Positions 15,971 through 23,959 of a DNA stretch of 64,000 nt are shown here, piece by piece (within the stretch, counting starts at the first letter, position 1; every line of letters begins with the position of its first letter). The position numbers were made by a program, and so were the translations under genes. A model generated the notes under the pieces. That model was not told the origin of the DNA and did not search any database. It saw only the letters and a list, made by a program, of their open reading frames with translations. Source of the DNA: Thermocatellispora tengchongensis (GTDB taxonomy: Bacteria > Actinomycetota > Actinomycetes > Streptosporangiales > Streptosporangiaceae); the NCBI RefSeq assembly GCF_014202315.1, contig NZ_JACHGN010000017.1, positions 186,001 through 250,000 on the forward strand, given 5' to 3'.

Positions 15971-17221
15971 TCAGGGCGGGCTGATGCCCAGTTCGCGTAG
16001 CACCTCGCCGGTGTGCCGGCCGGGCGCAGGCGCAGGCGCGCCGGCGGGTGGGGTTCTGCGTCGTGGCGGGAGTACCGGCACGGGCCCTTCGCCGGTGTCG
16101 AGGATCCAGCCGCCGTTCCGGTCGGGCCGGGCGGCGGGGGCGGGGTGTGCGGTGGGGGTGAGGGTGGCGGCGACGACGTCGTGCATGGCGACCTCCACGA
16201 GCCGCCCGCCGCCGGTGGCGATGGCGTGCAGGGCGCGAACGGCGGCGGTCAGGCCGGTGAGGGGGTCGGCGATCGCATCGCCGGTGAAGACGGGGCGGCC
16301 GGTGGCGGGGTCGTGGGCGACGAGACCGGCGGAGGCGGCGATGTCGTCGCCGAACCCGACGCGGCAGGAGCGGCGGCCGTGGGCGGTGATGGACACCCAG
16401 GTGGCGTCGGCGGCGGTGATGGCGCCGGCGTCCAGGCCGAATCCGGCCAGCGCGCGGGGGCGGGACGCCTCGATCACGACGTCGGCGCGTGCGGCCAGCG
16501 CGGCCAGGGCCTCGCGCTGGGCCGCTTCGGCGGGGTCGAGCACGACCGAGCGGTGTCCGGCGTGGAGGAGGTGGTAGAACTCGGGGTTCCCGGCGCGTGC
16601 GCCGTCGAGGCGGGAGGGGGTCTCGACCTTCACGACGCGGGCTCCGGCCAGGCCGAGGATGTGCGCGCACAGCGGGCCTGCCCACAGTGCGCTGAAGTCC
16701 ACCACGAGCATGCCGGTCACGTCCACCGGCCCCCGTTCCGGCAGATGCTCCGGTTCCGGCTGGGTGGGATCGTCGTGGGGTGGTGGGAGCGGGGCGGCGG
16801 CCAGGCCCAGCAGCTCGGCGCGTTCGGCGAGCTCGGCGCCGGTGTGGTGGCGCAGCCAGCGCGCGAGCGGGGGCCACGGGTCGCCCTCGTCGATGGCGGT
16901 GCCGATGAGCGCGCCGTAGAGGGCCGGGTCGTCGGGGCGGGCGCAGGAGAGCGCGGCCCAGCCGTCGGCGGTGGGCAGCAGGCGGCAGGCGCCGCCGACG
17001 GAGGTGGCGCCCTGGCGGGTGCGTCCGGTGAGGGCCGCGCGTTCGGCGAGCACGGCGGCTCCGTCGAGGTGCACGGCGCCCGCGGTGAGATCGCGCAGGT
17101 GCCGGCCGAGGGCGCGGGCGAGGGTGGCGGCGTGGCCGGGCGGCAGGAGCGGGGGGCCGTCGGGCCGGCCGGTGAGGGCCATCACCCCGGATTCGGCCCA
17201 GTCGCGGGCGACGGGAGTCAC
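15971..17221 (-). CDS. Class III CoA transferase (CaiB/BaiF family)
   Basis: A 416-residue CoA transferase. The start is GTG 17221-17219, overlapping the stop of the upstream amidohydrolase as GTGA. The order is unusual but known in this subgroup. The N-terminal about 140 residues look like the C-terminal half of a CaiB domain (GGACRLLPTADGWAALS). Then comes a classical N-terminal segment (GMLVVDFSALWAGPLCAHIL, about 148-167), VKVETPSR, and a catalytic-type aspartate in GFGDDIAASAG. The protein ends soon after a proline-rich tail. It is the last gene of a coupled crotonase-amidohydrolase-CoA transferase block. Confidence 0.8.
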   Translation of the reverse strand: MTPVARDWAESGVMALTGRPDGPPLLPPGHAATLARALGRHLRDLTAGAVHLDGAAVLAERAALTGRTRQGATSVGGACRLLPTADGWAALSCARPDDPALYGALIGTAIDEGDPWPPLARWLRHHTGAELAERAELLGLAAAPLPPPHDDPTQPEPEHLPERGPVDVTGMLVVDFSALWAGPLCAHILGLAGARVVKVETPSRLDGARAGNPEFYHLLHAGHRSVVLDPAEAAQREALAALAARADVVIEASRPRALAGFGLDAGAITAADATWVSITAHGRRSCRVGFGDDIAASAGLVAHDPATGRPVFTGDAIADPLTGLTAAVRALHAIATGGGRLVEVAMHDVVAATLTPTAHPAPAARPDRNGGWILDTGEGPVPVLPPRRRTPPAGAPAPAPGRHTGEVLRELGISPP

Positions 17222-18600
17222 GGGGCGGCCTCGTAGGCGATCCGCCCCTCGATCACGGTGAGCGCGACCAGCGAGGAGTCCGGCTCGCGCAGTGCCCGCG
17301 CGAGCGGGACGCGCAGGAGGACCAGGTCGGCGGGCGCGCCCACGGCCAGGCGGGCGGGCGGGCCGCCGGGGTCGAGCGGATGGGACAGGGCGCCGTCCAG
17401 GACGGTGCGGGCCGGCACGCGTTCGGCGGGGCCGAGGACGAGGCCGGAGGGGGTGGCGCGGTCGCGGGCGGCGGCCATGGCGGCCCAGGGGTCGAGGCCG
17501 CCGTAGGGGGCGTCGCTGCTGGGCGCGACGCGTACGCCGGCCCTGAGGAACCCGGCGTAGCGCCACAGGTCCGGCAGGTCCTCAGGGTCCACCCTGGCGA
17601 GGTAGTCGTCGCCGCGGGCGGCGGGCAGGGAGGGCTGGGTGATCACGCGCAGGTCGTGGCGGGCCAGGAACTCCAGCGCGTCGGGGGAGGCGACGGCGCA
17701 GTGTTCCAGGCGGTCGCCGGGCACGGTGCCGGTCTCGGTCAGCGCGGCGATGATCAGGGCCAGTGCCTCCCGGGTGACGCAGTGCAGGGCGACGGCCCGC
17801 CGCGCCGCCCGCGCGGCCCGGATCGCGGCGGCGAGGTCGTCCGGCGAGGGCAGGGTGTGGTCGGGGACCACGATCTTGCGCGGCCCCAGGGCGGCGCGGC
17901 GGGCCTGGGGCGGGGGCGCGGCGGCGCCGAGGAAGGTGACGCGCTGGGGGAGGTCGCCTCGGGCCATGGCGGCCGTGATGTGGGCGACCCCCTGCTCGTC
18001 CAGGTCCGGGGTGGCGTCGGTGACCGAGGTGATGCCGTACGCGGCCAGTACCGCGCCGAGCCGCGACAGGTCCGGTGGAGGCAGGGGGAGGCGTTCGCGC
18101 AGCACGGCGTCGGCCCGCCACAGGCGCCCGGTGGGGCGGCCCCCACCGTCGAGTTCCACCCCGGGCGGAAGCGGCCCGGCGTCCAGGCCGAGGCGGCGCA
18201 GGGCGGCGGAGTTGAGCACCCACAGTGAGCCGCCACGGTGCTGGACGCGGACCGGGCGCGCCGGTTCCAGCGCGTCGAGGACGTCGCGGTCCAGGTCGCC
18301 GTGGCGGATCTCGTCGTAGCCGAGCACGCGCACCCACCCGTGGGGAGCGGGGGCGGCGCGTACGGCGGTGGCGAGGTCGGCGCCGGGGGTGAGCCGGACG
18401 GAGTCCATGGCGGCGGCCGTGGCCAGCAGGTGGATGTGGTGGTCGGTGAGGCCGGGCAGCAGCGCGCCGCCGCGTGCGTCGATGACACGCTCGCCCCGCC
18501 GCGGCGCCAGTTCGGGGGCGAGGGCGTGGACGCGGCCGTCGTGGACGCGGCAGTCGGCGGGACCGGCGCCGGTCTCGGCGCCGCGCAGCAGCAGGCTCAC
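17218..18600 (-). CDS. Amidohydrolase-3 family (YtcJ-like) metal-dependent hydrolase
   Basis: A 460-residue cyclic-amidohydrolase fold. It has the N-terminal metal motif GLTDHHIHLLATAA (about 60-73), ITSVTDATPD in the barrel, HCVTREALAL and EHCAVASP with further metal histidines, and SSDAPYGGLDPWAAM, in which the aspartate is the usual catalytic residue. The C-terminus returns to the small beta domain (VGAPADLVLLRVPL). Start GTG 18600-18598 overlaps the crotonase stop as GTGA. It hydrolyses an unidentified C-N or ester/lactone bond. Both flanking enzymes act on CoA thioesters, which hints at a ring-opening or amide-cleaving step. Confidence 0.83.
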   Translation of the reverse strand: MSLLLRGAETGAGPADCRVHDGRVHALAPELAPRRGERVIDARGGALLPGLTDHHIHLLATAAAMDSVRLTPGADLATAVRAAPAPHGWVRVLGYDEIRHGDLDRDVLDALEPARPVRVQHRGGSLWVLNSAALRRLGLDAGPLPPGVELDGGGRPTGRLWRADAVLRERLPLPPPDLSRLGAVLAAYGITSVTDATPDLDEQGVAHITAAMARGDLPQRVTFLGAAAPPPQARRAALGPRKIVVPDHTLPSPDDLAAAIRAARAARRAVALHCVTREALALIIAALTETGTVPGDRLEHCAVASPDALEFLARHDLRVITQPSLPAARGDDYLARVDPEDLPDLWRYAGFLRAGVRVAPSSDAPYGGLDPWAAMAAARDRATPSGLVLGPAERVPARTVLDGALSHPLDPGGPPARLAVGAPADLVLLRVPLARALREPDSSLVALTVIEGRIAYEAAP

Positions 18601-19679
18601 CGGCGCATCGTCTCGATCGCGTCGATGAGGCCCCACTCCAGCGCGGTCGCAGCGTCCAGACGGGCGCCGGTGACGGCCATCCAGGCGGTGCGCCAGCGGC
18701 CCGCGCGGGCGGGGACGCTGACGGTGCCGCCGGCTCCGGGGATCAGGCCCATGGCGATCTCGGGCAGGGCCAGGACGGCGTCGGGGGTCGCGGTGACGTG
18801 ACGGGCGAACAGCGGCATCTCCACGCCGGCGCCGTAGCAGGCCCCGTGGAGCCGCGCGTGCACCCGCTCGCGCAGCAGGTGGATCAGGTGGCCCGCATGG
18901 CGTTCGAGGCGGACGAGGTAGGCGGCGACGTGGTCGCGGGCGGAGCCGAACTCGTCCAGGTCGCCGCCGCTGCAGAAGCCGGGGCCCGCGCCGGTCAGTT
19001 CCACGCGTTCGACGGTGTCGTCGAGCAGGGCGACCTCCAGGGCCTCGATCAGGGCCTCGCGCATGAGGGCGTCCATGGCGTTGCGGCGGTGCGGACGGGC
19101 CAGGGTGATGGCGAGGGTCGCGTCGCGGCGGTCCAGGCGGACGCGTCCGGCGGCGGGATCGGCCGGACGCGCCGGGCCGCGCGCCTCCAGCCACCGGCGG
19201 AACTCGGCGCCGCCGAGCAGCATGGAGTACGCGGCGGCCTCGGCGGCCAGCCCGGAGCGCACGTCCAGCAGCGGGGTCTGGCGCAGGACCCGGTTGAGCG
19301 TCAGGCACGCCTGCGGGGCATGCGCGGCGGCGGCCAGCACGCGGTCGCGGGCCGCGTCAAGGTCGCCCGCGACCACGCACTCGGCCGGCAGCGGGGCGTG
19401 CCCGGCGACAAGGGTGAAGGTGAGGGCCTGGGTCAGCGGGCGGAGGCGGGGCGGCGGGGCGGTGCGGGCCAGGCCGACGGTGAGGGGCAGCGCGTCGGCG
19501 GCGGCACGGGCGGCGGCCCTGACGGCGGGCTCGGGCAGGGAGGCGGCGGAGTCCAGGTCGATGAGCAGCACCGGGTGGTGCGGGCGGCCGGAGGAGTCGA
19601 GGCCGAGGGGGTGGCCGGCCGCCAGGTCGGTGGCGGGGAGCGGCCGGGCGACGTGCGTGCCCGGACCCGTGATCGTCAT
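18597..19679 (-). CDS. Enoyl-CoA hydratase/isomerase with degenerate N-terminal crotonase domain
   Basis: A 360-residue protein, about 100 longer than normal crotonases. Residues from about 178 onward are a complete crotonase core: first oxyanion-hole segment GPGFCSGGDLDEFG, second GACYGAGVEMPLFA, and the EIAMGLIPGAGGT helix with the candidate catalytic glutamate. The first about 170 residues show a worn second copy. A terminal piece (LTLNRVLRQTPLLDVRSGLA, about 124-143) and the following EFRRWLEARG resemble a crotonase C-terminal helix set, but its catalytic loops are not recognisable. It heads the three-gene minus-strand block, with both junctions overlapping by four bases. Confidence 0.82.
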   Translation of the reverse strand: MTITGPGTHVARPLPATDLAAGHPLGLDSSGRPHHPVLLIDLDSAASLPEPAVRAAARAAADALPLTVGLARTAPPPRLRPLTQALTFTLVAGHAPLPAECVVAGDLDAARDRVLAAAAHAPQACLTLNRVLRQTPLLDVRSGLAAEAAAYSMLLGGAEFRRWLEARGPARPADPAAGRVRLDRRDATLAITLARPHRRNAMDALMREALIEALEVALLDDTVERVELTGAGPGFCSGGDLDEFGSARDHVAAYLVRLERHAGHLIHLLRERVHARLHGACYGAGVEMPLFARHVTATPDAVLALPEIAMGLIPGAGGTVSVPARAGRWRTAWMAVTGARLDAATALEWGLIDAIETMRR

Positions 19680-20104
19680 GTTGTCGCCTTGTTCCGCGGT
19701 GGTGGTGCCTTCCTACGTTAGCGCCGGCCTCCCGGCGTCGGGAGACGGCGCGACCGGGAGACCGCCGACCGGCCCGCGGGCCCGTACAGGCGCAGGAGCG
19801 GGCCCGCCGGGCGGGAGCGCCATCGCGCCCGCCCACTGCCACACGGGCGTTCCAGTCGCCAGACCGGAGTGCGGTCCACACCGGTGACGGCGCCTCCGGC
19901 ACCCGCACGGCCGCCCTGATCCACCCGGCGTGATCGCCGATCGCACCCGGCGGGTCAACCGGCCGCCAGACCCCCGCTGCGCCCAGGAGATCCGCGAAAA
20001 GCCAGGGCGGCATATTGCACCCACCCCCATGCTTCGTTAATTTCAAAACTATCAATGCATCGCGTTTCGCTCCCTCCTCCCGACGCCGACGCAAGGGGAT
20101 ACCC
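19680..20104. other. Divergent intergenic region between crotonase and CMD genes
   Basis: No convincing gene is seen in these 425 bases. The minus-strand frame over 19713-20030 is arginine/proline-rich and lacks any recognisable motif. The stretch should contain the two divergent promoters. The CMD side is AT-rich at 20035-20060 and holds the shared TTTCAAAACTATC element. Confidence 0.5.
20041..20053 (+). promoter_or_regulatory. TTTCAAAACTATC element upstream of the CMD gene
   Basis: AT-rich element 52 bases before ATG 20105, sharing AAAACTATC with the LLM promoter at 7018-7026 and, with one change, with the thiolase control region. It is a candidate operator or promoter element that would place the second enzyme set under the same control. 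Confidence 0.45.
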
Positions 20105-20875
20105 ATGGCCGTGGCCACCTCCGATCAGATCTTTCGCGAGGTCATGACCTTCGATCCGCCCGAGGCGACCACGCCGTTCGAGGTCGCGCACCGTGACTTC
20201 GTCTACGGGCGGATCTGGTCCCGCCCGGAGCTGGGCCGCCGCGAGCGCCGTCTTGTCACGCTGACCTGCGTGGCGGCGGCGGACGCGCCCCAGCCCATCA
20301 TCGACCACGTCTACGCGGCTCTCAGCAGCGGCGACCTCTCGCTGGAGGAGATGCTTGAGGCCGTCCTGCACTTCGCCGTCTACTGCGGCTGGCCGAAGGC
20401 GTCCCACCTCGAAGGCGTGATCCGCATGCAGCACGCCCGTGTCCAGCAGGAACGCGGTCACACCCCGGCGCCCTGGCCGGCGCGTGACGACGACACCCTC
20501 GGGATCAACGACTGGCGGGCCGGGATAGCCCGGGGTGCCGAGGTGTTCACCGAGGTCAACCTCGTTCCGGCGCCCGTGCCCGACACGCCGTACACCCACG
20601 CGGGAATTCTCGGCTACGTCTTCGGCCACCTGTGGCAGCGGCCGGGCCTGAGCCGCCGCGACCGCCGCTTCGTCACCGTCGCCTGCGTCGCCGTCTGTGA
20701 CGCGCCCATACCGCTGAACAGTCACGTCACCTCCGCCCTGCACTCCGGTGACATCTCCAAGCAGGAGATGGACGAGCTCGTCCTGCACCTGTCGGCGTAC
20801 TCCGGATTCGCCAAGGGCGAGGCGCTGCGCGGCGCCGTCGAGGATGCCTGGGCCAGGGCGGGCTCGGACCGGTGA
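20105..20875 (+). CDS. Tandem carboxymuconolactone decarboxylase (CMD)-like protein
   Basis: A 256-residue protein made of two CMD/AhpD-type helical repeats. The repeats align on GRIWSRPELGRRERRLVTL (about 36-54) and GHLWQRPGLSRRDRRFVTV (about 179-197). Each is followed by a helix rich in small residues and by VLHFAVYCGWPKA or VLHLSAYSGFAKG. Neither has the CxxC of AhpD peroxidase partners, so a decarboxylase or lyase role, as in the protocatechuate pathway, or a binding role is more likely. ATG 20105 follows an AAGGGGA site. It leads an operon with an aldehyde dehydrogenase and a mycofactocin SDR. Confidence 0.83.
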   Translation: MAVATSDQIFREVMTFDPPEATTPFEVAHRDFVYGRIWSRPELGRRERRLVTLTCVAAADAPQPIIDHVYAALSSGDLSLEEMLEAVLHFAVYCGWPKASHLEGVIRMQHARVQQERGHTPAPWPARDDDTLGINDWRAGIARGAEVFTEVNLVPAPVPDTPYTHAGILGYVFGHLWQRPGLSRRDRRFVTVACVAVCDAPIPLNSHVTSALHSGDISKQEMDELVLHLSAYSGFAKGEALRGAVEDAWARAGSDR

Positions 20876-20910
20876 GCGCACGGCCGTCCACAGAAAGGAC
20901 CACGACAGCC

Positions 20911-22377
20911 ATGACGCCCGATCCGATGCTCGCCGCCGCGGCCGCCCTCCTGATCGGCGACGAGCGGATCACCGACGCCTCCGGCGGCGCCTACGAGCAC
21001 GTCTTCCCCGGCACGGGAACGGTGAACGCGACGATCCCGCTGGCCGGGGCCGAGGAGATCGACGCGGCGGTGCGCAGCGCGAGCGCCGCGCAGCGCGAGT
21101 GGGCAGCGTTGTCGCCCGGCCGCCGTCACGACCTGTTGCGGGCCCTGGCCCGCGCCGTCGAGGCGGACGCCGAGACGCTGGCCCGGCTCAACGTCCACGA
21201 CTACGCCGTACCCATCGCCATGAGCCCCGGCCAGGGGGCGATGCTCGTACGGTTCCTGGACTACTACGCCGGGTGGGTGGACAAGGCCACCGGCGAGATC
21301 GCACCGGTCGCAGGCTCCCACGACATCAACATGATCCAGCGTGAGCCCTACGGGGTCGTCGGTGTCATCGTGCCCTGGAACGGGCCGCTGGTAGGCATCG
21401 CGATGGCGGTCGCCCCCGCACTCGCCGCGGGCAACGCCGTCGTCATCAAGCCGCCGGAACTCGCCCCGCTGGCGCCCGTGCGCTTCGGCGAGCTGTGCCG
21501 GACGGCCGGGCTCCCGGCCGGTCTGGTGAACGTGGTCCCGGGCGGCCCGGCGGCCGGAGAGGCCCTGGTCCGGCACCCCGGGGTGGGGAAGATCCACTTC
21601 ACCGGAAGCGGCGCGACCGCCCGCAAGATCGCCGTCGCCGCCGCCGACGGCCTCAAACCGCTGTCGTTCGAGCTCGGCGGAAAGTCGGCGAACATCGTCT
21701 TCGCCGACGCCGACCTGGACCGGGCGGCCGGCATCGCCGCCTTCATGGGGCCGCTGACCCAGTCCGGTCAGAGCTGCGCGTGCGGCAGTCGCATCCTGGT
21801 GGAGCGCAGCATCTATCCGGAGTTCCAGGAGCGGCTGGTCCACGCCGTCCGCAACGCCTCCATCGGCGACCCGTTCGACCCGTCCACCCAGATGGGGCCG
21901 GTGATCAGCCAGAGTGCGGCGGACCGCATCCTCGGGGTGATCAAGGAGGCGGTCTCGCAGGGCACCGGGAGGCTGATCACGGGCGGCAACCGAGTGGGCG
22001 GACCGCTCGCCGACGGCTACTTCATCGAGCCCACCGTCTTCGCCGACGTCCCCAACGACAGCCCGCTCGCCCGGATCGAGACGTTCGGCCCGGTGGTCTC
22101 GGTCATGCCGTTCGACACCGAGGACGAAGCGGTCGCGATCGCCAACGACACCGAGTACGGCCTCGTCGCCTACGCCCACACCTCCGACTTCGCCCGCGCC
22201 CACCGGATGGTGCGCAGGCTCCAGGCCGGATCGGTCTGGATCAACACCTTCAGCGACATCCAGCCGAGCGGCCCGTACGGCGGCTACAAGCGAAGCGGCT
22301 ACGGCCGGCTGGGCGGCATCGAGGGACTGCACGAATTCACCCAGGTCAAGAACGCCCGCATCACCTTCGACGGGTGA
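20911..22377 (+). CDS. NAD(P)-dependent aldehyde dehydrogenase
   Basis: A 488-residue aldehyde dehydrogenase with VPWNGPLVGIAM (cofactor site), FELGGKSANIVF (glutamate), catalytic C289 in GQSCACGS, and SGPYGGYKRSGYGR at the C-terminus. ATG 20911 is preferred because AGAAAGGA lies 11 bases before it. GTG 20872 overlaps the CMD stop but has no ribosome site of its own. It is paired with the mycofactocin-coupled alcohol dehydrogenase directly downstream, which suggests two-step oxidation of an alcohol to an acid. Confidence 0.92.
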   Translation: MTPDPMLAAAAALLIGDERITDASGGAYEHVFPGTGTVNATIPLAGAEEIDAAVRSASAAQREWAALSPGRRHDLLRALARAVEADAETLARLNVHDYAVPIAMSPGQGAMLVRFLDYYAGWVDKATGEIAPVAGSHDINMIQREPYGVVGVIVPWNGPLVGIAMAVAPALAAGNAVVIKPPELAPLAPVRFGELCRTAGLPAGLVNVVPGGPAAGEALVRHPGVGKIHFTGSGATARKIAVAAADGLKPLSFELGGKSANIVFADADLDRAAGIAAFMGPLTQSGQSCACGSRILVERSIYPEFQERLVHAVRNASIGDPFDPSTQMGPVISQSAADRILGVIKEAVSQGTGRLITGGNRVGGPLADGYFIEPTVFADVPNDSPLARIETFGPVVSVMPFDTEDEAVAIANDTEYGLVAYAHTSDFARAHRMVRRLQAGSVWINTFSDIQPSGPYGGYKRSGYGRLGGIEGLHEFTQVKNARITFDG

Positions 22378-22407
22378 CGGGCGGCGTCGCGGAGAAATGA
22401 GGATGCG

Positions 22408-23241
22408 ATGACCAAAGGACTCGACGGCAGGGTGGCCTTCATCACCGGGGCGGCCCGCGGACAGGGCCGCGCGCACGCCGTACGGCTGGCCCGGGAAGGC
22501 TGCGACATCATCGGCGTGGACATCTGCGCCGACATCCCCACGATGACCTACCCGAACGCCTCAGAGGCCGACCTCGCCGAGACCGTGAGCCTGGTCGAGA
22601 AGGAGGGCCGGCGGATGCTCGCCCGCAAGGCGGACGTGCGCGACTACGCCGCGCTGGTCAAGGCCGTCGAGGACGGGCACGCCGAGTTCGGCAGGCTGGA
22701 CATCATCATCGCCAACGCCGGCATCATCCGGCTCGGCGAGGAGTCCGACGACTTCCTGGCCGACTGGAACGACATCATCGACACCAACCTCACCGGCGTA
22801 TGGCACACCGTGCGCGCCGCCCTGCCCGCCCTGCGCGCCGGCGGCCGGGGCGGCTCCATCGTCATCACCAGCTCCACAGCGGGACTGAAGGGAAGCGCCA
22901 GCCTGAACGCCGGAGGCTGCGCCTACACCGCCGCCAAGCGCGGCGTCGTCGGCCTGATGCAGAATCTGGCCGCCGAACTGGCCCCGGAATGGATTCGCGT
23001 CAACACGATCCACCCCACCGGGGTGATCAGCGGAATGACCCAGAACGACGCCATGCGCCGGCTCATGGAGGAGGCGGCCGCCGGAGGTCAGAACGCTATC
23101 TCGGGCATGCAGAACGCCCTGCCGATCGAGATCCTCGACCCCGAGGACATCGCCAACGCGGTCGCGTTCCTGGTCTCCGACGAGGCGAAGTTCATCACCG
23201 GCGTCCAGTGGCCGCTGGACGCCGGCTTCGCCATCCGCTGA
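22408..23241 (+). CDS. Mycofactocin-coupled SDR family oxidoreductase
   Basis: A 277-residue SDR of the mycofactocin-dependent group, marked by FITGAARGQGRAHAVRLARE at the N-terminus and a typical insert after the first beta-strand (VDICADIPTMTYP). The catalytic serine lies in ITSSTAG, and the tyrosine/lysine pair in YTAAK (about 173-177). The C-terminus ends with the usual FITGVQWPLDAG. It lies 30 bases after the aldehyde dehydrogenase. Together with 1647-2507 it predicts that the organism makes mycofactocin from genes elsewhere. Confidence 0.9.
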   Translation: MTKGLDGRVAFITGAARGQGRAHAVRLAREGCDIIGVDICADIPTMTYPNASEADLAETVSLVEKEGRRMLARKADVRDYAALVKAVEDGHAEFGRLDIIIANAGIIRLGEESDDFLADWNDIIDTNLTGVWHTVRAALPALRAGGRGGSIVITSSTAGLKGSASLNAGGCAYTAAKRGVVGLMQNLAAELAPEWIRVNTIHPTGVISGMTQNDAMRRLMEEAAAGGQNAISGMQNALPIEILDPEDIANAVAFLVSDEAKFITGVQWPLDAGFAIR

Positions 23242-23375
23242 ACCCACCATGCGGGCTGGTAGAGCGAGAACCGGCGGCGTGTCCGGCACGCCGCCCAGGC
23301 CCGCACACGGGTGGCACCGCGGCCTGACACCGGCACCCCGGCCGCACGAGTCGTGCCCACCGCGCCGGACGAACG

Positions 23376-23837
23376 GTGCCATCCCAGGTGACCACGGCGA
23401 GCATGCCGCTGGGCGAGCTTCTCGCGGCTCACCGGGCGAGCGGCGCCCGCCATGTACTTTCGGCGTCCAGCGAAGCGCCGTCCTCTCCCCTGATCCGGGC
23501 GATGATGCCGGCCGTGAGCACGCTCATGCGGTGGGAGCGGCTGCGATCATTCACCACCCGCCACCTCGCACGGGTACGTGTCAGGGCGAAGGAACGGCCG
23601 CGCGATCACTCCTGGGGGCACGCCGTCGTGACCTGGGCGGACGGCGAGACCCGGGAGGGCTGGCCGCGGCTGGGCGACGCACAGGAGTACACCGGAGCAG
23701 TGCCCGCAGAGATCGCCCGGCGGCTGCTGGCCGGTGAGGGCCGGCCTGGCGCGTACACCCCGGCCGCCCTCTTCGGCCCCACCCTCGCCGAATCGTGCGG
23801 CGCCGAATACCTGCCGCCCCCGCCCGTCCGGCGGTGA
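23376..23837 (+). pseudogene. C-terminal remnant of a saccharopine dehydrogenase-like protein
   Basis: A 153-codon frame. Only its later part, ending RLGDAQEYTGAVPAEIARRL, GRPGAYTPAALFGPTLAE and CGAEYLPPP, looks like a known family: the C-terminal domain of actinobacterial saccharopine-dehydrogenase-type NAD(P)-binding proteins, which are about 380-420 residues long. The Rossmann domain is absent and no ribosome site is seen before ATG 23376. I call it a decayed gene, though a short expressed protein cannot be ruled out. Confidence 0.6.
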
Positions 23838-23959
23838 CGCGACACATCGTCCTCGGCGGGGTTCGCCTCCAGGCCGGCCTGGAGCCGTACGGGCCGAGCA
23901 TCGCCCCGGAAGTCTGAGCCGATCAGGCTGGGGGACCGGCGCGACCCCGCCGGGGAGGC

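Noticed and set aside
19713-20030. Minus-strand frames of about 70-105 codons in the crotonase-CMD gap
   Set aside because: Arg/Pro/Gly-rich with no motif and no ribosome site. Overlapping frames in other phases are equally long, which is typical of GC-rich non-coding DNA.
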